Source of the DNA: Embiotoca jacksoni
Taxonomy: Eukaryota > Chordata > Actinopteri > Embiotocidae
DNA: 64,000 bases
Reading direction: 5' to 3'
Assembly (NCBI GenBank): GCA_022577435.1
Contig: JAKOON010000002.1
Span: forward strand, 11,320,001-11,384,000
The translations under genes were made by a program, and so were the position numbers. Below the pieces are notes generated by a model, which saw only the letters and a program-made list of their open reading frames with translations, made no database searches and was not told the origin of the DNA. Shown here in pieces: positions 23,340 through 36,283 of the stretch (positions are counted from its first letter, which is position 1; each line of letters starts with the position of its first letter).

Positions 23340-24508
23340 TGTGTTTGAGTGTTGCCTCAGAGCCACCAACGGCAGCACTTGATACTGTACAGTGATGCCT
23401 GATTAATTCAAATGCTTTGAATCCTCCTATAGAAAAAAAAAATCTTAAATGATTGCCTCCTTTGTCTTTGTGTGGCAATGACTGTCAAGCCTTTGTTTGA
23501 CCACTCCCAGTGAATCCTATTAAGCCAAAGCTACACTTCCACTCCGACAGTTAGAAGCATATGTTGTTATTTAAAGGCAAATCCGACGATTTTTAATGAG
23601 CAGTTAAAATAGTTGCAAACAGAGCTATCAAAAATAATGATTTCGTTTTACAGAAGAAAAAACAAAACTTTAAAGCCTCTCGTAGCATAAAACGCGGAGA
23701 TAAATACACTATGTTATTTATAGTTTTCCTGGGGAAAAAAAAAAAATAGCCTACCACAAAATGCAATTTATTTAAATTTTATTTATATCTCAAATTTGAC
23801 AGAAAAATAATGAGTTGTGGTCAAGATAACCAGTTATTAACCGCATTATTCCATCTCACAGACACAAAGCCTACTGGAGCGCGAATTCCTCGCGTTGTAT
23901 TTGATAAAAACCTACCACCAAAAAGTTCAGGCTGTGCAGCTGCAAACGGCGGCTCCTTCACATAAACGCGTCCTGTCAAAGTATTTACAATTTTACCACA
24001 ATCCTACGCTCAGTTTCTAATCAGACGTTCCTCACCACACGTGCAATCTTTGTCTCCCCCCTCTCTGCCATGTTTCCCCCTCTCCGTACAAACACATCTC
24101 CCTCTGTCTCTCTCACACTGATAACACAGTTGTTGCCGTCTATTCATATTCCGTTATGTGTTTTTTTTTTGTTGTTTTTTTTTCTCATCCCTGTAGGGTA
24201 AAGAGAGGCAGGCTGCTCAGAGAAATGTCTGAAAAAATATGGCAGAAGCTTCTTCGAGCGCCCCAAGTTGCCAGCGGATTACTTTTCAAATCCAGAGCTC
24301 GGTCATTGGAGGACGGCCACACGTGACTACGGCACCCTTCTGGTAAATATTATTCAAATGTTCCACATGGTTACTCCAAGTGCTCTATCCTGCACGCCTT
24401 TATGCATTCAGGTTAATTGTGATCGGATATTAGACAGATAGAAGTCTTCTCTTTACTACTGCTGAGGGAATCCTGTTTTTATTTGAGACAGTTTGATGAG
24501 CTGGGTCC

Positions 24509-24884
24509 ATGGACCCCCAACAGTCTGCCCTCCTACTGCAGCTGCATGGCAACAGTTTTGCAATGAGCTCTGGACAAGTGCCAAAACTAAGCACGGGTTA
24601 CAATGAAGAAGAAGAAGGAGGAGGAGGAGGAGGAGGAGGAAGAGGAAGAGGAAGAGGGGGCCAAGAAGCGGAACTTAATCAGCAAAACATGACCTCCTCT
24701 GCTGCTGTCAGTTCCAGGTTGAACCCAGATGAGCGGTCTGAGTGCCCACTGGAGTCGGTGGGTCACTGCCATGCCAAGGGCGAGCTGGACCTCCAGAGCC
24801 GGAGCTGCAGCCTTCTCACCATCTGCCGCTCAGGAGTAATTTTTCCCTGGATGAGTCCACGGACAACTGGCTCTGAACAATCTG
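24509..24884 (+). CDS. hoxc3a: hoxc3a exon 1 (divergent N-terminus and hexapeptide)
   Basis: First coding exon of a group-3 Hox gene. ATG 24509 is the first in-frame start after an upstream stop (24497-24499), giving MDPQQSALLLQLHGN, which does not resemble the MQKxxYYD start usual in Hox3 proteins. Residues 33-51 are a Glu/Gly/Arg tract encoded by a GAA/GGA/AGA repeat. The hexapeptide is IFPWM (residues 111-115), the Hox3 form, followed by SPRTTGSEQS. The exon is 125 codons plus one base, with a G|GTAACT donor. With exon 2 the product is 299 aa, much shorter than typical Hox3 proteins (about 400 aa or more). A non-coding or short coding 5' exon is possible, since an acceptor-like tttgagacag lies at 24482-24490. 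HoxC3 identity rests on the homeodomain, the hexapeptide and the position 3' of hoxc4a. Confidence 0.85.
24605..24661 (+). repeat. hoxc3a: coding GAA/GGA/AGA triplet repeat in hoxc3a
   Basis: Pure purine tract encoding four Glu, eight Gly and alternating Arg-Gly. It is likely length-variable between alleles. Confidence 0.85.
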
Positions 24885-25903
24885 GTAACTGGTTTTGTTT
24901 ATTATCAGTATCTTTTAAAAGCTGCAGCTAAATATTTGCGACACAAACTTCATTAGGTGCTCTGCAAATATAAATTCATGACATGGTCCTCATTTGTGTA
25001 TGGAGTGTGTGTAACTCAATACTGATGCCACTGCCAAACAGCTTGCAAAAGTTACTATTCCATATACTGTTGCAGCACAGTTAGGCAAATGTCAGTATCA
25101 TGTTCACAGCATACAAACACTGCTCTCCCTGTCCTGTAGTGGAGAAGTGGAGAAGTAATGTTCGAAACAGAAAAGCTGCAGCACAAACACTTCTGAATTC
25201 TGTCAATCTATGAACAAAAAGTGAAGTGTAGCTTAATCTGTGTGCATTTTACAAAATAAAACAATTTTGGATATTTTCTAATAATGCCATTATTTTGCAC
25301 CTAAAAAGGGAAACACCGCTGTCTTCATTCTACAAACAAGCTAGCATGTAGCAGGGAAACCGCCTCCCTTTGTGGTGGAGTACTGTTAAAGAGTACAGTT
25401 TTCTCTCTGAGGTCACTGTAAGGTCTTATTAAGTGCCCATTAACCCCTGCGTGTTATATTGTTAACAACAGGGCCCTGGTATTGCTCATATACATGTCAA
25501 ATTAATTCCCTAATGGTGGTTATTTTCAGTGGCGGTCCCAAGGTACCTTTTAAGTGACTGAGATGGGGATTTGACAGGTCTGCTTCCGTGTGTTGCTCTG
25601 ATTAATGTGGCCTGTCAGGCAGCCGTAGTGGCGTCAGATGTTTCCCCCAGACTGCTTCTTCGGGAGGTAACTTTCCCTGAACACATGACACAGTAGACAG
25701 CCAGTCTTGTATGGTGTCTCAAGCATGAGTGAATGCACAGGAAGAGCTGAGGGCTCTACTTGCTCCCGGGGTTGATTGGCTGAGGATTAACACAGGCCTT
25801 CACCGCCACTCGAAGGCTTCCAACATTTCGGGATAGATTTGTTGGATGTGTGGCACTTCTTTTTAACGCCCTCTTCTCCTTCATGCGCTTCCTCCATCAT
25901 CAG

Positions 25904-26427
25904 TCAGCGGCGAGGCACGTGGTCCATCCGGCACAGGAAGACACAGCTTGAGGAGGGAAAGAACAGCCTTCACCAACAACCAGCTGCTGGAGCTGGAGAA
26001 GGAGTTCCACTTCAGCCCTTACCTGGGTCGTCTTCGGAGGCTGGAGATGGCCGCTGGGCTGCAGCTCACTGACCGGCAGGTTAAGATCTGGTTCCAGAAC
26101 CGCAGGATGCGGTACAAGAAGGAGCACAAATATGGAAAGGTGACCGACTTGTCCCAGTGCAGCCTGGCCTCTAGCTCGAGCTCCTGTGCGGACCACCAGA
26201 GGTTTTCAGACGCATGTGTTGTCAGAACTTCCTCCTCCGTCCTTCACTCCATGGATTATGATTCCTCTCTCTTTGGCTCCTTCAGTGACAGCAGCAGCGG
26301 TCAGTGTATTCACCCTGCAGACCTGCCCCATTTGAACTGCTTACTTCCATCTGTTGAAAATGGCCCACCGCCCTCCTGTAAGGGCGGAGATAGCCATCAC
26401 CACACTGGCATTTCAAACTGGCCCTAG
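25904..26427 (+). CDS. hoxc3a: hoxc3a exon 2 (divergent homeodomain)
   Basis: Begins after the AG at 25902-25903. The split Val codon joins EQS to VSGEARGPSGTGRHSLRRER. The homeodomain is at about residues 141-200: RRERTAFTNNQLLELEKEFHFSPYLGRLRRLEMAAGLQLTDRQVKIWFQNRRMRYKKEHK. The Tyr in RMRYKK and Leu-Glu-Met after the RRL turn mark groups 2/3. SPYLGRLRR (for the usual NRYLCRPRR), AAGLQLTDRQV and RMR are changes from the Hox3 norm. DNA-contacting Arg5, Gln50, Asn51 and Arg53 remain, so it should still bind TAAT-type sites. The tail is Ser-rich and ends HHTGISNWP at TAG 26425-26427. The long conserved Hox3 C-terminal domain is not seen. The reading frame is clean, so this is a fast-evolving but apparently intact gene. 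Confidence 0.88.
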
Positions 26428-27044
26428 GGCCCCATAACAGCCATCCCTTCTGTGCTCATCAAAACCTTAATCATACATCTTCTTTCACTTACTTATGAAA
26501 GACTGGAGGATGTCTGATCAGCAGGGTCGAAATCCCCTGAACACACCGTTTCACCACTCGTGAAAGATTTTAATTAAACTATATGAACTCATTTTAATTA
26601 AAGAAGAGCTACAGCGATATCATTTGTGTTTCTCAGGCTGCAAACTCGTTGCTCATATTGTCCGTACACAGCATGCACAAGATATTAAAAAAAAAAAAAA
26701 TGAATTATGTGTTTTTTTTGCTGTAATTTTGTGGGTCTAACATTTTGTATTGTTGCATGTTTAATGCATGTAGGAGTCAAGACTGTGTGAGTTTTATACT
26801 TGCTTCTGTTGTCAGATTATAGCTAAGTGGTTGTCATATTTTCTAAGTGTCACATTAGGCCTCTTTTTCATTATGTACTGTAAATAGCAGGTTGTTTGTG
26901 TAAATTGTTTGAACATGAAATGGGCAGAATAATGTTCATATTGAATGATGTTATATTTTTGTTCAAGGCATTAAAAGGATACGGCAAGTCTTTGATACCC
27001 TTCTTGATTAATTGAGATGTAATGTACTGTACATGCTTAATAAA
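26428..27044 (+). other. hoxc3a: hoxc3a 3' UTR
   Basis: AT-rich non-coding sequence to an AATAAA at 27039-27044. No miR-10 seed match was seen. The end is inferred. Confidence 0.55.
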
Positions 27045-29860
27045 TGCATTTGGGAAAAGCTTGTGTGCAACATTTTTCCTATTCATTGCTGATTACAATT
27101 ACATCTCTTCCAGCAGTTTTTTTTATGATTAAGGATTCCTGGAGTAGATCCCAAATGGGAAAAATGAGAAAGATTCTGTAATCAAATTAAGGCGTGCTTT
27201 GGATTCATTGAAAACTCCACAGTATTGTGCATTCAAGTTGCACAATCTTGTCACATAAGCCTCTCCCTCGCTTCTGCCTCCGAGTTCCACACCATTAATC
27301 ATTGAGACAAGGCAGTCTTTGCAGCACTCCAACCACAAGCTCTGAACCCACTGGGCACCATGACAAGATCTCCTACCTCCTCCTTCCCAGCCTTTGCCTC
27401 TTCAATAGCCAAATTGTAGTGCTGCAAGTAGGGGCTGGCCTCCCTCTCAGGGGGCATGTTAGCTGCGTAGCGTAGAAGCCCTTCCAACATGCCAAAAGGC
27501 CACAAGAGACCAATGGCGTTCAATCACGAATGACAACATATTATCTTAAAGGACAATGACAAGACTTTGTTTTTATTTACTGGCATCCACTGTGCCTTTG
27601 TAAAGTGTGGATTCTCAAATGTAAACTGTGTCATGGAAACATGTATTTTTTCTTTTGCTATTTTCTATTTCAAAATTTTCACTCTCGCAAAGCAAAAAGC
27701 GGACATTATGCATTTATTTGACAGAAGTGGGTCATGTTCTCCTGGGTCTCAACAGTTTTACATGTCAAAGACAGACAGCGACTTGACATGATGAAGGAGA
27801 GCGGACCTTCTCTCACACTTGATATGTTATCAAGCCCATGTATCAATATACTAAACAAAACTGCACACAAATTTTGGGCTCGCTGACAGCTTTATATCAG
27901 TGGCCTTACTGTAAATGAGCTGTCACAGAGGACCACTGACAGCTATGAAATGGGGGCGGTAACAAGGAAGTTGATCCCCTAGTGGTCCTGGATAGATTGA
28001 CTTCCTGCTCCTAATTCATTACTTAATCAGCCTCTGGATCAGCTGTCCTTTGGTAATATATGTAAATATTTGACACCATTTGCAGCAGGTCTCAGCAGGC
28101 GTCAGGGGAGCTATACAGCAGCTATAACTCTGTGAACATTTTGAATCAAATAAAGTAAGGGCTACACCACAAACTGTATAAAAGAGGTGGTGACAGCTGG
28201 GTAATTTAGGAGAAAAGTAACAAAGGGCAAGCGAGAGACAAAGAAAGAAAAAAGTTCTCCTTGAAAATATGTTCGCTTACAAAGAGACAGAAAGAGGAGG
28301 GATTGTGAGGAAGACTAAGCAGACAGTGTTGGATTCCTGAGATTCTTGCGTATGCCCGGTGATTTATGATTTTAATGGTGCCGAGGCTCAATAGGACCTT
28401 TACCTCTGGTTCCTCAACACATTCTCTTTCCAGACGCTAAAAGCCAGGAGGATCCACATACTCCAGTGCAGTAATTCTGTGGATGGGGTCAAGGGGGATC
28501 CCCAGGGGTCAAGAAAAGCCTCCCCCCAAGGGCCCCACTGCAAAGGGAGGCTTCCATTCCAACATTAAGTTAGTCGGTTGTTCTCCCACTGGGTTGCTCC
28601 TAGTTAGCAGCTAAAGTCATTATTTCCTTTTTACTCACTTGACTCCTTTGCCCTGTGTGATGACATCTGTTTTTAGGGAGGGGGGAGATCTGCAAAGCCT
28701 AAAAACCTTACATGTTTTTCCAAATTCTGAGCTTCGCATTGAGTAGATCTTTGAAGTGATAAATGATTCAAGCCATGAAACCAGCTTTGGTTACGGTCCA
28801 TCATTAATTCCACAATTTTTTTCACGATGTCCTTTACAGTGACGGATGTTCAACTGTCCCATTTGCAGCTGTTCTCAAACTGAATTTGGGGTTAGACTTA
28901 AAAAATGCTCCGTGCATGGAGACTTTTCTTAAGCTGCCGTGAAAACAAAACTGCCCGGTGCTTTAACAAAGATGTGCTGCTTTAAGTATCTTACAAAGCG
29001 TTGGCTCCTACACTCAACAAACAAAAAGCCAGGAGGTTGTGCGTTTTACTGCCACAGTACGCTGCTGGTGGCCACGCGAGTCTTATATTATCATTATATG
29101 GGGATCACTATCAGAGCAAATAAATGAAGTTAATAGTAACCTATGTCCAGGTGTCTGCCCCTGGACTTACTGGTGTACATGCTCATAAACAGTTTTCTGA
29201 TTGGCTGATGGCTTAAATCAGAGCCTTCTGAACCACGAGAGTTTCCAAAAAAACATCTAATACTCCATTTAGGAGCTTTTTCTCTCCGTTCAGTCTTCAT
29301 TAATGGTTTTTGTTTTTTTTATCCTAAACCACAATCCATACATGCACTCATTCACATCCCTAATCAATGCCAACGACTAACCCACTTTACAACTTCTATA
29401 AACTGAAATAGATGTCCACCAAAAGCACAAAAATCTTTCAATCCTGCAGCCTCAGTTTACAACCTTCTTATTTACAATTTATTCATTTCTTAAGTCTTGG
29501 TAAACAAGGCCTTGTCAGAGCACATGAAGAGGGTATCCTCCTCATTATAAAGTGATTAAGAAAACATCTGCAGTGGTGTCGTGGAGTGACAAGAGACATT
29601 TTTCATTAAAGAAATAACTTTCAAATCCCTCTCTAAAATTATAACACATAATCTGATGGAAAGGTTTCTGTAGACAAAGTTTAAAGCCGAGTATGAAACC
29701 AGAACATAAACCCGGTTTATGGCCCTACTGATCACAACATGAACCTGGGGGACTCCCAACAACAACACAAGTGTGAGTATCTTTTAAACAACCTTCACGC
29801 ATGCATCCTAACACGGCTTCTCTTTGGTTTTATAATGAGACAGCACAGTATACTACCATC

Positions 29861-30148
29861 TATTATCCATACCCGCTTTATCCTAACCAGGGTCACGGGG
29901 AGGATGGAGCCTATCACAGTCTATGGTAAGGACAGGTCGCCAGTCCATCATAGGGCCAACGCAGAAAAACAAAGAGGAAGAAGAAAACCAGAATGCTCAG
30001 AGAAACCTCACACAGGCACAGAACATGTAAACTCCACAGTAAAACAGACAGAAGAAGGAAGCTGTACTCTTCAGGTAATATGCAAACCAAAGTTCAAAGC
30101 CAGAACCTTCCTGTTGTGAGACGGCAGTGCGACACACTATTTTACCCA
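29861..30148 (+). repeat. common fish interspersed repeat, degraded copy
   Basis: Starts attatccatacccgctttat and continues through gggtcacggggagg, ggacaggtcgccagtccatc, aaactccaca and aaccttcctgttgtgag. I recognise this order of motifs as a high-copy teleost repeat in which genuine copies read 'pccgcttatcctgttcagggtc...gacaggtcgccagtccatc...accttcttgctgtgaggc'. Its class (LINE- or SINE-derived) I cannot fix. A shorter copy is at 39329-39415. Confidence 0.6.
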
Positions 30149-32086
30149 CAGCACAGTATAAACAGGGCAAAATCATAATGAACACAGATGTGACCGTGTG
30201 TTTATGTACATTGCAGGCAAAAACTATAAGATATAAAAAAAAAATAACCTAAAAACACATTATGTGTTAAATTGATTACAATTAAAACAAGTCCTACAAA
30301 TTTTCTTTAGTGCACCATTATCTATTCACCAAATATTTTGGGCTGCAAATGTTCAACCTCCATGTTTTAATACAAAGCAGCAAACTTTAGAATTTGCAAA
30401 CATTTATTTTCAGATGATTTCAAATGAAAAATTGTTGCTGAAGAATATTTTTGAGCGGCTGTTCGTAACATTTGTATTCATAGTCATTTATATTTCTCTT
30501 GTAAATTTATGCATCATGAGAAAATGTGGTTGTAAAAATTATTTAAAAAAAGAAGAAGATGGTTGTATCACTTTGTACACTTAATTTACAAACCACGTCA
30601 CACCAGTGGATTCTATTTGAGGAAAAAGGAGAAAAAACTCCTCCTACCAATGAAGATAAGTTATTAGGCAAAAACTTGAAACATTGTTGAATAAAACACC
30701 AGCAGAGACTTATGATGTTTTTCCACAGTATCCGAGATTGCCGTTTACATGTGCTTCAAACTGACAGCTGTGAATTTCTATAAGTTACAAAAGCCTTCAC
30801 ATTTTCTGGTATTGTATGTTCTCCTCGTTTTATCACATCTCCACGGCCCGGACTCCAACATCTACTCTTGCAATATAATTTGGGTGACCATAAAATTCAA
30901 GATAAGGATAAAGTTTTTCTGAGTTTTCCTATTAAATTATTAGAATATTGAAAATCCTAGAGGTAAAATCTTCCCAGAAGTGAGTGTCACATGCAAAACT
31001 TTGGTCCGTCATGCAGTAAAACCCTGAACTTTTACGCCCGACCTTTAGGATGTTTTGTTCTTTTTATGACCTTAACCTTCTCAGCCTTTTCCCTCCACAG
31101 TAGTAACGGCTGCCCACCAGTCTCTCCAGGTGCTTGTTGCTCAAGATGATTGTTAAGTATCAATTTCCTGTGTCACCATTATGGGTTTTATTTATTTGTC
31201 TGCTCCTTCATGTGGAACAGAGCCTGAGCATCACTCAGGTAGATGGATTATAACTCAACTGCTACGACTCATCAATCTTGGAAATTTGACTTCCTGAATC
31301 TCATACAACTGTTACTGTCATATTACGGCACAGCATTATCAAGATCAATGACATTTTAAATGCTTCCCAGTTAGGGATGATCGGTGACAATAAAAAGGTA
31401 AGTTGGTGATGAAACTGTCTCGGCTGTGGCGAGCGGCTCGGTGGGCAGTGAGGGAGTCACCGGCTGGAGCTCACGTTTCCCTCTAAAGAGCAACGATCAA
31501 ATGAATGAACTTGTAATCACAACAGTCACCCTGCTAAATGTCACATGTTGACCATTATCGATCACCAAGAATTATATAACACCCAATGGCTTCATCACAC
31601 ACAATCTAATCAATGCACACTTTCTTTTGATTGTTCTTACATTACAAAGAAGTGTGGGATAAAAAAAAAAAAGAAAAGTCCCCTGACATCCCTCTGGCAT
31701 GTACATATACTGCAAATATATACTGGTGTTTTGACACTGAATATTTTAATTAAACTTCAAATTCTGATGTTTTGATTGGAAGAATTATCTGAAAACATGA
31801 TTTTAAACTGATGTGAAGTTTTAGAAGGTCACTACAGACATATATTTTTTGTTGTTGCAGAGACCCATCTGTGGCTAAATACAGTTAATTTTCTCATTTA
31901 TATCTTTGACTCGACTGTACTGTTATATGCAGATGCTGCGTTTGAGTCAGTAAATTTCTGTTTTGAACTTGCTGTTCATCATTGATGATGCGTTCATGTA
32001 GGACTTGAAACCTTTACAATTGCATAGGAGGTCTAACTGTGTCTGGGCTTTTGTTTGCCATAACTTTAAGCAAAACAAAAGTAACA

Positions 32087-32470
32087 TATACACTCAGTTG
32101 CAAGCTTATTAGATACATCTAAATAACACAAACAATAAAATAATGTCTAAAGTCTAATAAAACAGTCCCGCACTGAATCCCACTTCAAAGTTTTAGTTTT
32201 TCATTTTCTTTTGTGTTTCATGGGAGTGTTGATTTATTGTGCACCTCATTTATGTGAGAGAGGGTAGACTAAATATTAGAAACACCTTTCAGCATAACAT
32301 TATTAACAGCAGTACAAACTGCAGCTTTTAAAATAAAAATCAAAACCTCTGTAAAGCAGTTTTGACATAATGGAGCAAACAGTAGATAAGCTTGAAAGTA
32401 TATGTACTATTGTGTTAGACTGCATTAGTTTTCACTCAGCGTGTCTAATAAACTGGCAACTGGGTGCATA
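32087..32470. mobile_element. MITE with long terminal inverted repeats
   Basis: A 384-bp element starting tatacactcagttgcaagct and ending ggcaactgggtgcata. The reverse complement of the end (tatgcacccagttgccagtt) matches the start, and the similarity continues imperfectly inwards for about 70 bp (tattagacac / tattagatac; agtctaac / agtctaat). No coding capacity, so a non-autonomous DNA transposon. It resembles a widespread fish repeat. Flanking ATA/TA could be target duplication but is ambiguous. Confidence 0.75.
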
Positions 32471-35400
32471 TTAATTCATGCATATAGCATATAAAGCCTG
32501 AAACATTTCCCTCTTTTAGTTTAATATCAATTCTTTATAGTTATATTCATATTTTATCACCTACATCAATAGGACAAGTCGAGCTGGGAGAGTTACCACT
32601 TCAATAAATCTCTACATGTTGGATTTAGATAGGGAAAAACAAGTTTTTCCAAGAAGAAAAATGTTTGTTAAGTTTTGCAAATATAATTGTTTTTAATGTA
32701 CGACATTAAACAATGAGGACGTAAAGCTAATTTCAGTTTAACAGAAGGTTAAATGCATGACATTTCACAAAACTCTGACCTTTTTCTTACATCGATTGCA
32801 TTAATAATCTTTGTTGAACTTTAAGTTGTTAAAACAGAATATTTCTGAAACGGTAATAATACTGGGTTTTTATTTTTCCTTGTGGGCCAGTCATTAAACC
32901 TGAGCTATGCGGCGAAACATTAAAGATCCCACCCAGTTAACATATATTGCAAATATTTCAGGCTTAAGGAAATGCGAACAAAAAGATCCAAGAGAATCCT
33001 CTTGATGGAACAGTTGAGCTCTTAAAAAAAAATGTATCTTGGTTGTTTAGTTTTCTATGTGTAAAAAAACATCACAATGCGGAGCAATAACAAACTCCAC
33101 AGATTACATGTTATTGTCAGACTGAGAAACAAAATGATTTTAACTGCCTTACAGCTGCTTTTTAGGAAATAAAAGACTTTAAACTGCTATTTGGATATTG
33201 TAAATATCCTCTACCTGATCTATATAAACTTTTACGTTTTAAAATTTCCAATGATTTATAATTTTTCTCTTTTTTTGATGACAGGAATAATCCTTCTTCA
33301 ACCTAAACAGAAGATTAGTGATTTACTAAAACAGTGTCATTACTCTATCAGCATTTTACTATTAACCACGATTAGCATGCACAGCAGACTACTGATCTGC
33401 ATTGTGAACAAGCAGGGGATGTTTAAGCAAAAAGGAATAAATATATAAATAACAACTCCTCCTCTTTCCCTGCAGCGAAAACAATACTGTATGAGGGAGA
33501 ATATTACAGAGCGTGTTGCAATGATGAACATTTCCTCCTGTTTCATGTTTAACCCCGCTCAGTTCCCACAGTAAGAACTCCGGAAACACACGAGTGTGCG
33601 CAGCAGCTTGGGGGGAAGATGACTGATGGCTTGTTGTCATGATGTTTGGGATTCTGCCGACTCGAAGCCTCTTGGCTCACTGAAGCTGTGAAGCGCTGCA
33701 ACACATACTACGGGCTATTGTTGAAAAGTCCTGGTATTAGCAAGGTATTGCTTCATTGTCACACTGTTGAGCCTGTGCAGAATGCAGTTATCTGTAATGT
33801 CCCCGGCCATTTGCACAGTAGTTGCATTGGATTTATGATTATGGGTCATGCACTGTGACAGATTTCCTGCAATTCAATGATGAAGCAAGGACAATTATTG
33901 GAATTTCACACAGCGAGTGGTTGGATTCTTTTGTGGTATTCTCTGGATTGTGTGTGGGCTGGGTATACACTAGGCTAAACCTTACTTCTGACATCACAAT
34001 TTTTCAAAAATGTCAATATTTGAAAAAAAGCTGACATGCTCTATCAATCATATATATAGCCATCTTTCAACCGGTCAATGTCTGCTTCTTCTTCAGCCCT
34101 GCTCAGACCCTTTCTCTCTATTTTACTTTTTTTCCCCCCTCTTCCATTATCTGTCTTTGTCCCTCTGCCATATTACAGCTCTATCATGATGCCTGATGAG
34201 CCCTCACACCATAAACATGGCATACATGACTGTCATCTTACCCTCTTGGAACTGCATTAACAGCAGTGACCTGTCTGGCTGGTGGTGACGGTCGTCTGTC
34301 AGCGCTGGTTAATTCCCAGCCTTGTGAGGGTCAAGAGCTGTGACATATAATGAGGGTTGACAGTGTTGCGAGTCTTGACAGGGGTCTGGTGTCAGCAGCG
34401 GCAGGATGAGGGTTCAGTCCGAACCGAGGAGGTAATCCGAGCACGGCCGCGCTGATCCTTGGGCCTTGACTGCCTATTGACACACATCAGAGCATAGACG
34501 CAAAACAAATTAGCATCAGTCAATATCCTCTCCCTCCTCCTCCCTCCTGACACAGCCACCCAAGTGCTGCCATGTTTACCTCACCTCCAGTCAAAACAAT
34601 AGAGATGATGGCGGTCATGATGAAAAATGCCTGCGCTCAGTTTTAAGAGGATGTTTCAGAGGTTTGGGGGCAGAATATTCACACTTCTGCTCTGTGTGTG
34701 AGAGTGCATGGTTTGGTTTGAGGGGAATCAAATTCAGAAACGTATGCGTAGGATCCATTTCAACTAAATTGTGAGATTATCCTCGTTCCGAATCTGGTGC
34801 AGAATTTGTGGTTTAGGGGACACAAGCTGTGCAGAGGAAGGAGCCTCAGCCACAGATCACTTGTTTGTTGTTCTGAATGTGATAATGTAACTTCTGTTGC
34901 ACTGGGCAGTGATGTGGAACAACACCTCAAATATGCTAATCAAACATATGGCACTTCGAGGAACAAACACGGACTGCTGTTGTTGTCCTACAACATCAAA
35001 AGGTTACTCGCTTTTAAATGTAATCTGAATGCGTCCGAGGGCTTTAATAGGCTAAGGCTGCTGCATTTCTTAACATTCGTTTGCAAATGGAATGGCAGAG
35101 ATTGCTCACACCTGTTTGTTTGTTTTTTCTCCTCTTCTTCGTCTTCTTTTCCCCTCTCTGCAACCCCTTCCCAGCCCCCCCCCCCCCCCCTCCTCCTCCC
35201 TCTGCTGAAAGCCATTACAGAAATACAATTTCTAATACCTCCGCACAGGTCTGCGATCGACTGCAAACAAATTTATATTCAGGCGGTAAACAGAAAGCTG
35301 CAGAGATTTATTTATTGAGTGTGGAGGAGAGAAACAAGCTAGCGTGTGAACCCTGAGTAACCTCCGAGCTGACATGAAGATGGATCAGTGCACCATGCAA

Positions 35401-36246
35401 ATGCATGGAGAGAAGGGATATATTGCACTCAGTCATTCAGCACATCGCTGCCTGTAGAATCCCATTAACTCCCACAGCTGGGACCATATTTCTGTGTTGT
35501 AAGAATGCAGTTAGAAGTTGTTCATTACGCTGAATTATTTCGTAATTACTGCAGACTTAAAAGACATAGGAAATATTGTTTAAATAAAGCGATAAGGAAG
35601 GAGGCAGATAGTAGGTTTAGCTTTAGGTTTTAATTAAATGTGACGGATGGTTGTTTCCTACTGTTTTCTGACGAATTAACAACAATAATAATAATTATAA
35701 TATTAAAAATCAATAATAATAATAATGTAGGTATTGAGTTGTTTTTAGGCAGTATATTTATCTTTTTTTATATTCAATTATTCTATTCATTAATTCTATT
35801 AATATTTTTTTTGCCAATTTATCTGTGAATAGAGAATGGGAAAAATTAATTATGCCAACAAAATAAAAAAAAAACAATTGTATTAAGTAAAATCTTTTCA
35901 AAATAATGCCAGCATTATTGCTTGTCTTCAGTGATCAATTAAATGTTTTAAAGACAATCATATGAAACATGACGGAAGTCTGAGTTTCAAATAAAACAGA
36001 CTGATAAGTTACATTTAATGTTTCTTTGTTATTTTACAATTACTGAATTTCTGAGAAATATAAGACGCCTTCTCTTCACTACATCAAAAATAAAATAATT
36101 AAGGGTTTGGAAATTTAATTAAGATGTTAACACTGGCACATCAGATTATTTTTAGCTGGTTGAATTCCCATAAATTAAATGTATGCAGAGCAGGCTGAGC
36201 ATCACACAGTGATGGGTGTATTTGAAAGTAGGTCACCAGACTTCTG

Positions 36247-36283
36247 GAAAGAAAGAAAGAAGAAAAAAAAAAAAAAAAAAAAA
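36247..36283. repeat. GAAA/poly-A tract
   Basis: (GAAA)n passing into about 21 adenines. Confidence 0.85.

Larger units (their letters stand above)
15924..24300. other. hoxc4a-hoxc3a intergenic region
   Basis: About 8.4 kb with no convincing coding sequence. Simple repeats: (TG)n/(CG)n 16140-16243, (TAA)n 19460-19510, (GT)n 20209-20251, (AT)n 21078-21125, (GAT)n/(AAT)n 22288-22350 and poly-A 23307-23336. A CACGTG E-box (24321-24326) lies about 190 bp before the hoxc3a start codon. Confidence 0.6.

Noticed and set aside
28476..28510. Two GGGGTCA half-sites downstream of hoxc3a
   Set aside because: Spacing of about 13 bases does not fit a nuclear-receptor direct repeat.
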